DNA of 64,000 bases from contig JAQYLI010000031.1 of NCBI GenBank assembly GCA_028720105.1, positions 1-64,000 on the forward strand, read 5' to 3'. The stretch is from Oscillospiraceae bacterium. GTDB lineage: Bacteria; Bacillota; Clostridia; Oscillospirales; Ruminococcaceae. The notes beneath the pieces are model-generated. The model was not told the DNA's origin and did no database searches. It saw only the letters and a program-made list of their open reading frames with translations. The position numbers and the translations under genes are program-made. This document shows, piece after piece, positions 6,994 to 14,298 of the stretch (positions are counted from its first letter, which is position 1; the number at the start of each line of letters is the position of its first letter).

Positions 6994-8601
6994 TTATTCA
7001 AAAACCATCCTTGCATTTTTGTCTCTCATAAAGCTGTCAAAGCTATCATGAGTACCTTCCCAACAAGGCTTGATACCAAGAGCAAAGAGTTCTTTTTTTA
7101 GAATATTGTTAAGTTCTTCTTCACTTGTTGCCGAGCTTATCTTATCCGCTGCAGATGAAAAAGCTGCTGTTTCCTTCTTGAATTTATCAAGATCAATTTT
7201 CATTAGCTCAGCTGCAAACTGTTCAAAAAGCTCTGCCTGCCTCTTGAAGTAATTTACATCATCTTCGATCGTATGAAGATTATTGAGCTTATCTACAATA
7301 GAGTTGATGATCTTGCTTCTGTCAAGAAAATAGAGAAGCGTACAGCTTACTATACCGGTGCAGAGTGTACCGCAGAACGTAACAACAATATCTCCAACTA
7401 CGGGAATAGCTGCAATAGGAGTTTTACCGACCGCTTCGCTTACAAGTCCGCCAAGCACTACGCTTGCTCCCGTTGCAAGCACCTTTGTTGCTGCTCTCAT
7501 TCTTTCACCAAGAGGGTAATTCTGAGGGTTAATAAGCAGTATTTTTCCTGCCTCAACAATTGATGCAAACGACTGTCTTATAACCTTTACAATATTCTTT
7601 GCCGTAGTAAAAAATATATTGCAAAGAGTAGTCGTCAGTGAAGATAATGCTCCTGCTATAGAGCCCTGAGCAAACTGGGCAAACAACTCTTTGTACTTTG
7701 ACTTTGCATTATGAAGTCCGTTTTTTACGCCGTTTCCAATGGATGTAAAGAAATCTCCAAGATCCAAATCTAAACCGAAATGAACATCAAGGCGATTGAA
7801 TTCTTCCTTAATGGAAAACCATATTTCAGTAAATACAAATCCTAATAACTGACGAAGTCCCATCTGAACCCCGACTTTTCCTGCAGCTTTGGCTGTATCT
7901 GATGCAAATTTAGGACTTGTATAATATGCCCTTGCTAGCTTTGCTTCATAATTCTTAGTTGCTGTCTCATAATGCTTCATCATATTCTTTTTTGTTTTCT
8001 CATCGAGTTCCGGATGGGCAGCAATATATTCGGGTATTTCCATCGCACCCATAGAAGCATTCAGACTTTTATTGGTAAATACAAGATTATCCGGAGAATT
8101 AGCAAGTTCTTTACCGTCAACCCCCGCAAGCACTCGACCACGATCATTATAAATAGATTTTGTTGATTTAACATGATCCAATTCAGCTCGGCTTCCGGGA
8201 TCGGCAGATTTATTATAATGAAGATCTCCTCCTGTATATCCGTCCTTTATTGGCTGACCGGTTTCATTGTACGTCTTTCTTGCATCACTTTTGATCTGAG
8301 TAAAATTTTTATCCCTGTGATATTCATTATGTATTTCTTTGGAATAAGCAGGCATTGAATCATAATCCGCAGCATTATTGCTGTTTTTATATTCCATTTT
8401 ATCGTCAATGCCTATCTGTCTGACATTATGTATTGTGTCGACATCTCCGCCGTGTCTGTCCTTAACAAGAAAATCCAGCCCGAAAGAAGTAATGATACTT
8501 TGCACAATAACAGATTCATACTGTTTAAATATGCTCTGAAGCACATTTTCATCAGGATACGGATCAAAATTGTTGGCAGCATTAAGAATTGTAGTATCCA
8601 C
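6994..8601 (-). CDS. Putative effector: HNH-like motif plus membrane-type C-terminal half
   Basis: I do not recognise a named family. The 535-residue protein has an N-terminal part with SRAELDHV at about residues 138-144 and SPDN...FTNKSLNASMG at about 169-185, the D-H ... N ... N spacing of HNH/treble-clef nucleases. The C-terminal half has amphipathic helices and a strongly hydrophobic Gly-rich stretch at about 374-427 that could enter a membrane. The start is GTG 8601, chosen because AGGAGG sits 7 bases upstream; a longer frame to 8628 has none. Its own strong promoter is at 8659-8687. First gene of a five-gene operon. Confidence 0.6.
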   Translation of the reverse strand: MDTTILNAANNFDPYPDENVLQSIFKQYESVIVQSIITSFGLDFLVKDRHGGDVDTIHNVRQIGIDDKMEYKNSNNAADYDSMPAYSKEIHNEYHRDKNFTQIKSDARKTYNETGQPIKDGYTGGDLHYNKSADPGSRAELDHVKSTKSIYNDRGRVLAGVDGKELANSPDNLVFTNKSLNASMGAMEIPEYIAAHPELDEKTKKNMMKHYETATKNYEAKLARAYYTSPKFASDTAKAAGKVGVQMGLRQLLGFVFTEIWFSIKEEFNRLDVHFGLDLDLGDFFTSIGNGVKNGLHNAKSKYKELFAQFAQGSIAGALSSLTTTLCNIFFTTAKNIVKVIRQSFASIVEAGKILLINPQNYPLGERMRAATKVLATGASVVLGGLVSEAVGKTPIAAIPVVGDIVVTFCGTLCTGIVSCTLLYFLDRSKIINSIVDKLNNLHTIEDDVNYFKRQAELFEQFAAELMKIDLDKFKKETAAFSSAADKISSATSEEELNNILKKELFALGIKPCWEGTHDSFDSFMRDKNARMVFE

Positions 8602-8658
8602 CTTTATACCTCCTGTCATATTAAACATATTAAAATAAACACCATATTTGCTAATTCA

Positions 8659-8687
8659 AGTATACAATGCAGAAGTAAATATGTCAA
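8659..8687 (-). promoter_or_regulatory. Consensus promoter of the five-gene operon
   Basis: On the minus strand TTGACA (8682-8687), a 17-base spacer and TATACT (8659-8664). A short inverted repeat, CAACA-N4-TGTTG (8685-8698), overlaps the -35 and could be an operator. The promoter separates the operon from the GTPase gene upstream. Confidence 0.75.
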
Positions 8688-8793
8688 CATTTTTGTTGAA
8701 TTTCTACTATATGCATATATTTCTCACAGAGATATTAGTATATAATAACATATCACCCTTTCGTTTTTCATTCATTTCTTAAGTTCATTTTTC

Positions 8794-9855
8794 TCACATT
8801 TCATCAATCATTCCACCTATCATATCTCCAACGCATTCTAACAAACAACCTGCAGCCCCAATAACACCGCCAAATGCACCGCATACAACTTCACCTGCAG
8901 TTCCAAAGGCTTCACCGTAATTTTCACCGACGCATTTGCCTTCCTCTATCCTGTCCGAGATTAGATCAATTAAAGTCAGCTCACTTTTATTAAGATCATA
9001 CTCACCCTTTTCAGCATTTCTGAGTATCCTCATTTTGTCTGTCGATGCACAGCTATTTTTAGATTTTTTTCGCTTTTCATCGGGTATATTTGACAGAATA
9101 TAATCCGTAAGAACGTGTATATTGAACGGCTCAGGGTCTGTGTTTCCATCAAAATAACCTGCACTGTAATATACAGGCTTCACATCAATGCCCATATCCT
9201 TATTCAGCTTTCCGGAAATGATCTGCACTGTTTTTTCAAGGTGATCTTTCAGCACATCATCAGGAATATTCTCTGCCTGATTCCAATGTCTGCCCTTCAA
9301 AGCCATATCGCATTGATTCAGAGCAACAAGCAAACGATCATGATAAGTATCTCCAAGCATCGGAAGTATGATCTGCTGAATAAGCCTGTATGACGAACTA
9401 TGATCCCGAGTGCTGCCGTCCATAATCACAAGAACAATATCAATAAGCATATTGCCCTCATCACCATCTTCTGTCAGCTTGTCCATCAGAAGCTTTGTAA
9501 CATTATGATCAACGCTGCCTCCGATATCATAACCAGGACAGTCCCAGAATACAAGCCTACCATATTCAAAGCTTAACATTTCAGCCGATTGAGTACCGCC
9601 GATAGTATTGATCTTCGCAGCCTGTTCTCCAATAAGTGCATTTACGGTAGAGCTTTTTCCAACTCCCTCTGCACCGACTACAAGAACATTCAACTTATCC
9701 TTGCTCCCCTTTATCTCAGCCTCAACAGCCTTGAGAATTTCCTTATAAGCATTAGGATCGCATCTTTTTAGTTCACAAAGCATTTGCATAGCGTTCTGAA
9801 CATTTCCGGAATCATTGTTGCGGATACCAATATTTTGTACATCATTCATATTCAT
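8794..9855 (-). CDS. Membrane-type P-loop GTPase
   Basis: The 353-residue protein has G1 GAEGVGKSS (61-69), a possible G2 Thr in TIGGTQS, G3 DCPG (105-108) and G4 NQCD (180-183), so it should bind GTP. It resembles the YfjP/YkfA/YeeP and Era-like GTPases of genomic islands. The last 45 residues are Gly-rich and hydrophobic with several cysteines and could attach it to membrane. The ATG has GGGAG 8 bases upstream. It is co-directional with the five-gene operon but separated by 192 bases containing that operon's promoter, and is divergent from an XRE regulator. No signal peptide. Confidence 0.8.
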   Translation of the reverse strand: MNMNDVQNIGIRNNDSGNVQNAMQMLCELKRCDPNAYKEILKAVEAEIKGSKDKLNVLVVGAEGVGKSSTVNALIGEQAAKINTIGGTQSAEMLSFEYGRLVFWDCPGYDIGGSVDHNVTKLLMDKLTEDGDEGNMLIDIVLVIMDGSTRDHSSSYRLIQQIILPMLGDTYHDRLLVALNQCDMALKGRHWNQAENIPDDVLKDHLEKTVQIISGKLNKDMGIDVKPVYYSAGYFDGNTDPEPFNIHVLTDYILSNIPDEKRKKSKNSCASTDKMRILRNAEKGEYDLNKSELTLIDLISDRIEEGKCVGENYGEAFGTAGEVVCGAFGGVIGAAGCLLECVGDMIGGMIDEM

Positions 9856-10104
9856 AATACAATCTCCCTTTCAAAAGTCAGTTATTTGAAACTTGCAATA
9901 AATGGAAACTTTGCTGTTTCTGATTACAATATTACAAACATACAAGGACAACTGACTGTCTGATTGAATTTATTTATTCAAAAACAGGAGATTATTCACA
10001 ATATTAAGAATACATTATGTCTGTATAATTCATTATACACTAAACATTACAATTAGTCAAGATATAAATTACTATATGAAAGTTTATTTTTTTTATTCTT
10101 ATGT

Positions 10105-10110
10105 TATACT
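10105..10110 (+). promoter_or_regulatory. Possible -10 of the XRE regulator gene
   Basis: TATACT lies 25 bases before the start codon. No good -35 is seen at the right distance. The 279-base divergent gap (9856-10134) is otherwise AT-rich; it holds a weak TTGAAT-N6-ATTCAA inverted repeat at 9964-9981 but no further gene. Confidence 0.3.
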
Positions 10111-10134
10111 TATAGTATGAAAGAGGTGAGTGCA

Positions 10135-10482
10135 ATGAAAAAACAGACTATGGGAACACGAATAAAGGAGCTTCGTCAGAAATCAGGACTTACTCAAATG
10201 CAGCTCAGCGAAAAAATTTTTACAAGCGAAAGCTATATTGCACTCATTGAGAGCAATAAACGCAATCCAAGTATGGACATAATCTGCAAGCTTGCCGACT
10301 GCTTCAACGTTTCATCCGATTACCTTTTGTACGGTGATATTTCCGAAGCCGACAGATTACTTATAAAAGAGTGGACAGCCGCTGTCAACGGACGATCCGA
10401 TGAAGAGATACAAAACGCTCTTAAGCTTGTTCGATCTTTCTTTGAATGTGTTGATGCTGCCAATAAAAAGAATAAAAGCTGA
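10135..10482 (+). CDS. XRE-family HTH transcriptional regulator
   Basis: A 115-residue protein with an N-terminal Cro/C1-type helix-turn-helix (RIKELRQKSGLTQMQLSEKI through SYIALIESNKRNPSMDII, about residues 7-55), then a short helical tail for dimerisation. The start is ATG 10135 with GAGGTGAG upstream; an in-frame ATG at 10117 precedes that site. It is divergent from the GTPase gene and is the natural candidate to control the GTPase/HNH module. Confidence 0.85.
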   Translation: MKKQTMGTRIKELRQKSGLTQMQLSEKIFTSESYIALIESNKRNPSMDIICKLADCFNVSSDYLLYGDISEADRLLIKEWTAAVNGRSDEEIQNALKLVRSFFECVDAANKKNKS

Positions 10483-10510
10483 CCGTGATACAATTCATAG
10501 CCAGCTTTTT
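10474..10510 (+). terminator. Terminator after the XRE gene
   Basis: AAAAGCTG at the end of the gene pairs with CAGCTTTT (10502-10509), and a T-run follows. It lies between convergent genes. The loop is long (20 bases), so the assignment is moderate. Confidence 0.45.
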
Positions 10511-10521
10511 CTTATTCTCTA

Positions 10522-10731
10522 TCAGGAATGCTTGTTTCTCAGATCGTTATTTTTCTGCCTGAGCTCAGATGCCCTTGCAGAGCCTTCAGGATGACTTCTT
10601 TCATAACTGTCGAGTCTGCTGTCGATCTCATCGCATTTGCTTCTAACCTGTCTGTCAAGATTGCTCTGACCTTTGTCAGCTATCATACTGACAATATCTA
10701 CCGCCTTTTCAATGATTTCAAATAATCCCAT
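10522..10731 (-). CDS. Small helical protein of unknown function
   Basis: 69 residues: a hydrophobic N-terminal helix (MGLFEIIEKAVDIVSMIAD) followed by a charged, probably coiled-coil region rich in Arg, Asp and Ser. GGAGG lies 7 bases before the ATG. It is last in a leftward run of three small genes (11081 to 10522) with short spacers. I do not recognise the family. Confidence 0.6.
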   Translation of the reverse strand: MGLFEIIEKAVDIVSMIADKGQSNLDRQVRSKCDEIDSRLDSYERSHPEGSARASELRQKNNDLRNKHS

Positions 10732-10746
10732 AGCTCTACCTCCGAT

Positions 10747-10911
10747 TTAGTATTTTCTACTTTTTACCCAGGAATGTGGTTTCATTTTGCCATTCCTGTC
10801 CTTTGGTTTCCTTGGACAGCTGCCAGGATTTGGTCTGCCGCCGTTTATCGGCTGCGTTGATTCCTGTCCGCAGAAGCTGCACTTGTAAACCACCCAATGT
10901 ATCTCTGCCAT
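10747..10911 (-). CDS. 54-residue zinc-ribbon-like small protein
   Basis: This short frame begins MAEIHWVVYKCSFCGQES and has a third cysteine in GSCPRKP, then a basic tail ending HSWVKSRKY. The CxxC plus distal Cys suggests a small zinc ribbon. AGAGGTG lies 5 bases before the ATG. It fits between two neighbours, 11 bases after the stop of the 52-residue gene and 15 bases before the start of the 69-residue gene, giving a compact operon. An overlapping alternative frame at 10757-10990 lacks a Shine-Dalgarno site and overlaps the neighbour. Confidence 0.7.
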   Translation of the reverse strand: MAEIHWVVYKCSFCGQESTQPINGGRPNPGSCPRKPKDRNGKMKPHSWVKSRKY

Positions 10912-10922
10912 AAAAGCACCTC

Positions 10923-11081
10923 TTATTTGACACTCTGAACTCTGATGTCCTTAACATAATTATACTTTCTTTCGAGCTGTCTGATAGCATCGGATTCAGA
11001 CTCAGCTTTAACAGATGAGCTGCATACGCTCCAGCTTTTGCCGTCCCTTGAGTGCTTATAAGCGATCAAATATGTTTTCAT
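10923..11081 (-). CDS. 52-residue small protein
   Basis: Starts MKTYLIAYKHSRDGKSW and ends VKDIRVQSVK; a beta-alpha type mini-domain with conserved-looking aromatic and basic positions. ATG 11081 is chosen because AGGTAGGA precedes it; the longer frame to 11210 runs through the promoter region. First gene of the three-gene small-protein operon, divergent from the WYL regulator. Function unknown. Confidence 0.6.
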   Translation of the reverse strand: MKTYLIAYKHSRDGKSWSVCSSSVKAESESDAIRQLERKYNYVKDIRVQSVK

Positions 11082-11145
11082 AACGATCCTACCTTTCTTT
11101 TCACATTCAAACTGTGATTTATTACCATCATTATACATAACTAAG

Positions 11146-11163
11146 CGGACATACACCTGTCCG
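11146..11163. promoter_or_regulatory. Inverted repeat CGGACA-N6-TGTCCG
   Basis: Perfect 6-bp arms, 17 bases upstream of a minus-strand TATAAT (11130-11135), so it covers the -35 region of the small-gene operon promoter. A likely operator for the divergent WYL regulator or another repressor. Confidence 0.45.
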
Positions 11164-11200
11164 AATAAAAAATTTTCTGAAAAAACAGAATATTTTACAT

Positions 11201-11220
11201 TGACAAACATATGTCTGTCA
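11201..11220. promoter_or_regulatory. 20-bp near-perfect palindrome
   Basis: Arms TGACAAACAT and ATGTCTGTCA match at 9 of 10 positions and centre on ACATATGT. It lies 18 bases upstream of the -35 of the WYL regulator gene and between the two divergent transcripts. It contains the same TGTC/GACA element as the repeat at 11146-11163. Confidence 0.5.
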
Positions 11221-11238
11221 TATTAATTATAATGATAA

Positions 11239-11267
11239 TTGAAAGTTACAAAAAAATATGATATAAT
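11239..11267 (+). promoter_or_regulatory. Promoter of the WYL regulator gene
   Basis: TTGAAA (11239-11244), 17-base spacer, TATAAT (11262-11267). The start codon at 11289 is 21 bases further on. Confidence 0.7.
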
Positions 11268-11288
11268 GACTCTGAAAGGGGCAGGACT

Positions 11289-12257
11289 ATGGAAAAGACA
11301 GACCGCACTCTCGCAATATTCTATCGAGCACTTAAGGGTGAAAAAATCACATCCGCCAGGATAGCCGCTGAATATAATATATCCACCAAAAGCGTTTCGC
11401 GATATATTGAAGATATCAGAAACTTTCTTGCAGAAAACAGAGAGCTTGTGGGAAATTCCGAGCTTATCTACAACAGGAGTGAGAAATGCTACACACTGCA
11501 GATGGATGATTTCCTAAAAGACAGCGAACTGCTTGCTGTTGTAAAAATTCTAATCGGTACTCGTGCATTCAGCAAGCCCGATCTGCTCCGCATCATATCA
11601 AAAATGAAGCATTTTGTTTCTGCAAAGGACAGGCAGCTTCTTGAAGAGCTTATTTCAAAGGAAAAGTACCATTACACAGAGGTCAAAAGTGACTGCGACA
11701 GTGTTATTGATAATCTCTGGCGAATTGCAGGGAATATCAAGAGCAGAAATGAAATTACAATTACATATTATAAAATGAGCAGAGAAAAGGTCACACACCG
11801 AATAAGACCGGTCTCCATTATGTTCAGCGAATACTATTTTTATCTGATCGCATATAAAGTTGAAGATGAAAACTTAAATCCGATTTATTTTCGTGTTGAT
11901 AGGATTTCGGATATTATCGAGCACAGGACAAAATTTGACATTGATCGTAAATATGATTTTGATGAAGGTGAGCTTCGAAAGAAGATCCTGCTTATGTTCC
12001 CGGGCAAATGCAGAAAAATAAGATTTGAATTTTCCGGACCGTCTCTTCAGGCTATACTTGACAAGCTTCCTACGGCAAATGTTATTGAGATCAATGGAAA
12101 TAAAGCACTGATAGAAGCTGAAATATACGGAACGGGAATTATGATGTTTCTGCTTTCACAGGGAAGCTGGGTCAAGGTTATTTCTCCCGATGAGTTTGTT
12201 CAGGAATATAAGGAAGAAATATCAAAAATTCAAAAGTTGTATTTAGAAAAGAATTGA
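11289..12257 (+). CDS. WYL-domain transcriptional regulator
   Basis: The 322-residue protein has an N-terminal winged helix-turn-helix (ITSARIAAEYNISTKSVSRY, about residues 19-38) and a central WYL-type Sm-like domain (NEITITYYKM ... RIRPVSIMFSEYYFYLIAYK, about 155-200), followed by a WCX-type C-terminal extension. Such regulators sense nucleic acid or nucleotide ligands and often control defence islands. GAAAGGGG lies before the ATG. It is divergent from three tiny genes with palindromes between, and lies close to the GTPase/HNH module. Confidence 0.85.
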   Translation: MEKTDRTLAIFYRALKGEKITSARIAAEYNISTKSVSRYIEDIRNFLAENRELVGNSELIYNRSEKCYTLQMDDFLKDSELLAVVKILIGTRAFSKPDLLRIISKMKHFVSAKDRQLLEELISKEKYHYTEVKSDCDSVIDNLWRIAGNIKSRNEITITYYKMSREKVTHRIRPVSIMFSEYYFYLIAYKVEDENLNPIYFRVDRISDIIEHRTKFDIDRKYDFDEGELRKKILLMFPGKCRKIRFEFSGPSLQAILDKLPTANVIEINGNKALIEAEIYGTGIMMFLLSQGSWVKVISPDEFVQEYKEEISKIQKLYLEKN

Positions 12258-12505
12258 TTTTTTATGTCATTTTTACATTTGTGCAAAAAATTCCCATATA
12301 CAAGCTTTAATTTCAGTATAATCCGAGCAAAGAAAGATTTTGTATTGTTTCCAATATTATTAGTTGTTTGGATACATAATTCTATTTGCATTTGGAGGAT
12401 AGATAAGGGAAATCGGAGGATCGTTTGAAGATTACTTTTTTATACTATTAACACGATATCCTTCTTTATTTCGTGCGTCGTCCCCTCCTAGAAACAGAAC
12501 AACAC

Positions 12506-12538
12506 AAAAAAGCAGTCCTAACATAAATTAGAACTGCT
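12506..12538 (-). terminator. Leftward terminator without an assigned gene
   Basis: On the minus strand AGCAGTTCTA pairs with TAGGACTGCT (one G-T pair) and is followed by TTTTTTG. No gene ends just to its right. Confidence 0.5.
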
Positions 12539-12697
12539 AAAAAAGGCTATAATAAAAGGATAATAAAATAACGTACTTTTTGTATGGTAAACTATATATT
12601 AAGAACAAATATATGTAAACTAACTTTTGATATTTCGTGAATAATTATTGAAAAGTGTCATCTCCACCAATCAGTTATCGTCAATAGGACGGTGCGA

Positions 12698-12731
12698 GAG
12701 TCTGTCGGAGTTCTCCGACAGGCTCTTTTCC
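12698..12731 (+). terminator. Rightward terminator without an assigned gene
   Basis: GAG, one mismatch, then CTGTCGGAG pairs with CTCCGACAG and CTC, with a very tight loop, followed by TTTTC. The nearest rightward gene ends more than 430 bases upstream, so it may end a small RNA. Confidence 0.55.
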
Positions 12732-12797
12732 TTTTCTACAACTAATAGTATATACAGCATATATGTCAATAATATGATAATTGTGTGGCCATACAGT

Positions 12798-12834
12798 AAA
12801 ATTTAGCACTCTTAGCCTTAGAGTGCTAAATTTT
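12798..12834 (-). terminator. Terminator of the deacetylase operon
   Basis: A perfect 15-bp stem, AAAATTTAGCACTCT with its complement, and a 7-base loop. It lies 26 bases beyond the deacetylase stop. The A/T ends allow function on both strands. Confidence 0.7.
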
Positions 12835-12859
12835 AATCTGTCTCTAATCTTTCTAATAA

Positions 12860-14263
12860 TTAGAATCTGACCTCGTCCGCAGTATCCACCGTTTCAAAGG
12901 TATAACCCTGTCCCCTGATGTAGTCAATAACGTCCTGAAGATATTCAGGTGTCAGCTCAAGAGAATCGTGCATCAGAACCACTTCGTGATCCGCATTTAT
13001 GCTGTCACTGATATTTTCAAGGCAGCTGTCATATGTAGCAGAGGTAGAAGCGTCAGCCGTAGCGGCATTCCAGTCATAGAACGCAAATCCCCTGCGCTCC
13101 ATCTCGGCAATAATGTCATCGGCAGTGTCTCGGTTATAATTATTATAGCTTCCTCCCGGGAAACGGAAGCACCAGGGCTTCTGCCCCGTAACAGCGTAAA
13201 CCTTTCGGTAAACTTTTGCAAAATCCTCAAGCCAGCTATCCGTGGAGGAATAAATGCTTTCGTAATCGTGAGACCAGCTGTGGAGACCGACCGTGTGACC
13301 CTCGTCAGCGACCTGCTTTAAAATATTCTCCTTGCCCTCGATACACCAGCCCGTAATGAAAAAAGTAGCCTTGATGTCATTTTCCCTGAGTATATCAAGT
13401 ATCTGTGACGTGTATTTTGAAGGACCGTCGTCAAAGGTAAGATATGCCACCTTGCCATCGGTAACGGAATATTTTTCACGCTTCGCAGCAAGTCCGTCAT
13501 AGCTTGTGCCTGTCTCTGTCATATCGTTAAAAAACCTGTCTGTCTCAATGTATCTCAGCAGATCATGCCATCCCTCGGGAGAAACTCCCCCGTCAGCGTC
13601 CGCATATTTGTCAAATATCCTGCCGTTTTCCCCGCATACAAAGGAAACGTCCTTGTAAATAAAATACTCATCGGGACTTGAGCGCACCCACATATGAAGA
13701 GACTCGTTATATTCGGAAATATCGCCCTCCGGAGCATAATCATCGGAAAATGGCAGAACGCTGAGAGGAATGACCATACTTTCCGGAGAAAGCCCCCTGA
13801 GTTCTTCACCGAGAGTGAAAAGCTCACTTCCGTATTTTTCCGCAGAAAGACCGTTAAGGAGTTCGCCCTCTGTAAACAGAAGATAAATGTACGGCTTGCC
13901 GGAAGTCTTAACTATGTCTCTCACCTTTTTTCCGCCCACCTCGGCAGACAATATATCATCGGGTCCTGCCCCGGGAACGGATATCACATTTTCCTCAGTA
14001 AGCAGACCGCAGCTTACCGCCTTGCCGCACTCACCGTCCCCTATAATAAGAACATCAGAAAGATAACTGCCGTCATTTTCCGCCGTCAGAGGAGAAAATG
14101 TAACAGGAACAGTCGTCTCAGACTCAGTGACCGTCTCGTCTGAAACCTCTGTAAATTCCTGATAAACCGCAATATAGCTTTCCCTTGTCTCCTCTCCACT
14201 GTCCTGCCCGCAGGCGGCAAGTAACAGGGTGCAGGCGACAGCCGCCATAATTTTTTTATCCAA
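12860..14263 (-). CDS. Lipoprotein with degenerate SGNH-like domain and NodB polysaccharide deacetylase
   Basis: The 467-residue protein has a lipobox (LLLAAC, Cys18) and a Thr/Glu-rich linker. An SGNH/GDSL-like domain follows (about 65-250), and then a NodB deacetylase domain (about 270-467). NodB motifs are complete: TFDDGPS, HSWSH, RFPGGSYN, DWN and LMHDS. It should remove acetyl groups from a cell-surface glycan. In the SGNH-like part the usual GDS is GDG and the final D-x-x-H is not seen, so that half is probably non-catalytic. The start is TTG 14263, supported by AGAGGTG 6 bases upstream and a good signal peptide. It follows the EpsG-like gene by 35 bases. Confidence 0.8.
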   Translation of the reverse strand: MDKKIMAAVACTLLLAACGQDSGEETRESYIAVYQEFTEVSDETVTESETTVPVTFSPLTAENDGSYLSDVLIIGDGECGKAVSCGLLTEENVISVPGAGPDDILSAEVGGKKVRDIVKTSGKPYIYLLFTEGELLNGLSAEKYGSELFTLGEELRGLSPESMVIPLSVLPFSDDYAPEGDISEYNESLHMWVRSSPDEYFIYKDVSFVCGENGRIFDKYADADGGVSPEGWHDLLRYIETDRFFNDMTETGTSYDGLAAKREKYSVTDGKVAYLTFDDGPSKYTSQILDILRENDIKATFFITGWCIEGKENILKQVADEGHTVGLHSWSHDYESIYSSTDSWLEDFAKVYRKVYAVTGQKPWCFRFPGGSYNNYNRDTADDIIAEMERRGFAFYDWNAATADASTSATYDSCLENISDSINADHEVVLMHDSLELTPEYLQDVIDYIRGQGYTFETVDTADEVRF

Positions 14264-14298
14264 CAGTCACACCTCTACACATAATTTTTTCAAACAGC

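Larger units (their letters stand above)
12258..12859. other. 600-bp non-coding stretch with three hairpins
   Basis: AT-rich and without a convincing gene. It contains a leftward terminator (12506-12538), a rightward terminator (12698-12731) and a bidirectional hairpin (12798-12834). The first two have no obvious gene in front of them, so small RNAs or gene remnants are possible. A 30-codon minus-strand frame (12432-12524) with a hydrophobic start and charged tail exists but lacks a Shine-Dalgarno site. Confidence 0.5.

Noticed and set aside
10757-10990. 77-codon minus-strand frame
   Set aside because: It overlaps two better supported small genes in other frames and lacks a ribosome site.
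12432-12524. 30-codon minus-strand frame resembling a type I toxin
   Set aside because: No ribosome site, and its start lies within a terminator hairpin; kept only as a remark.
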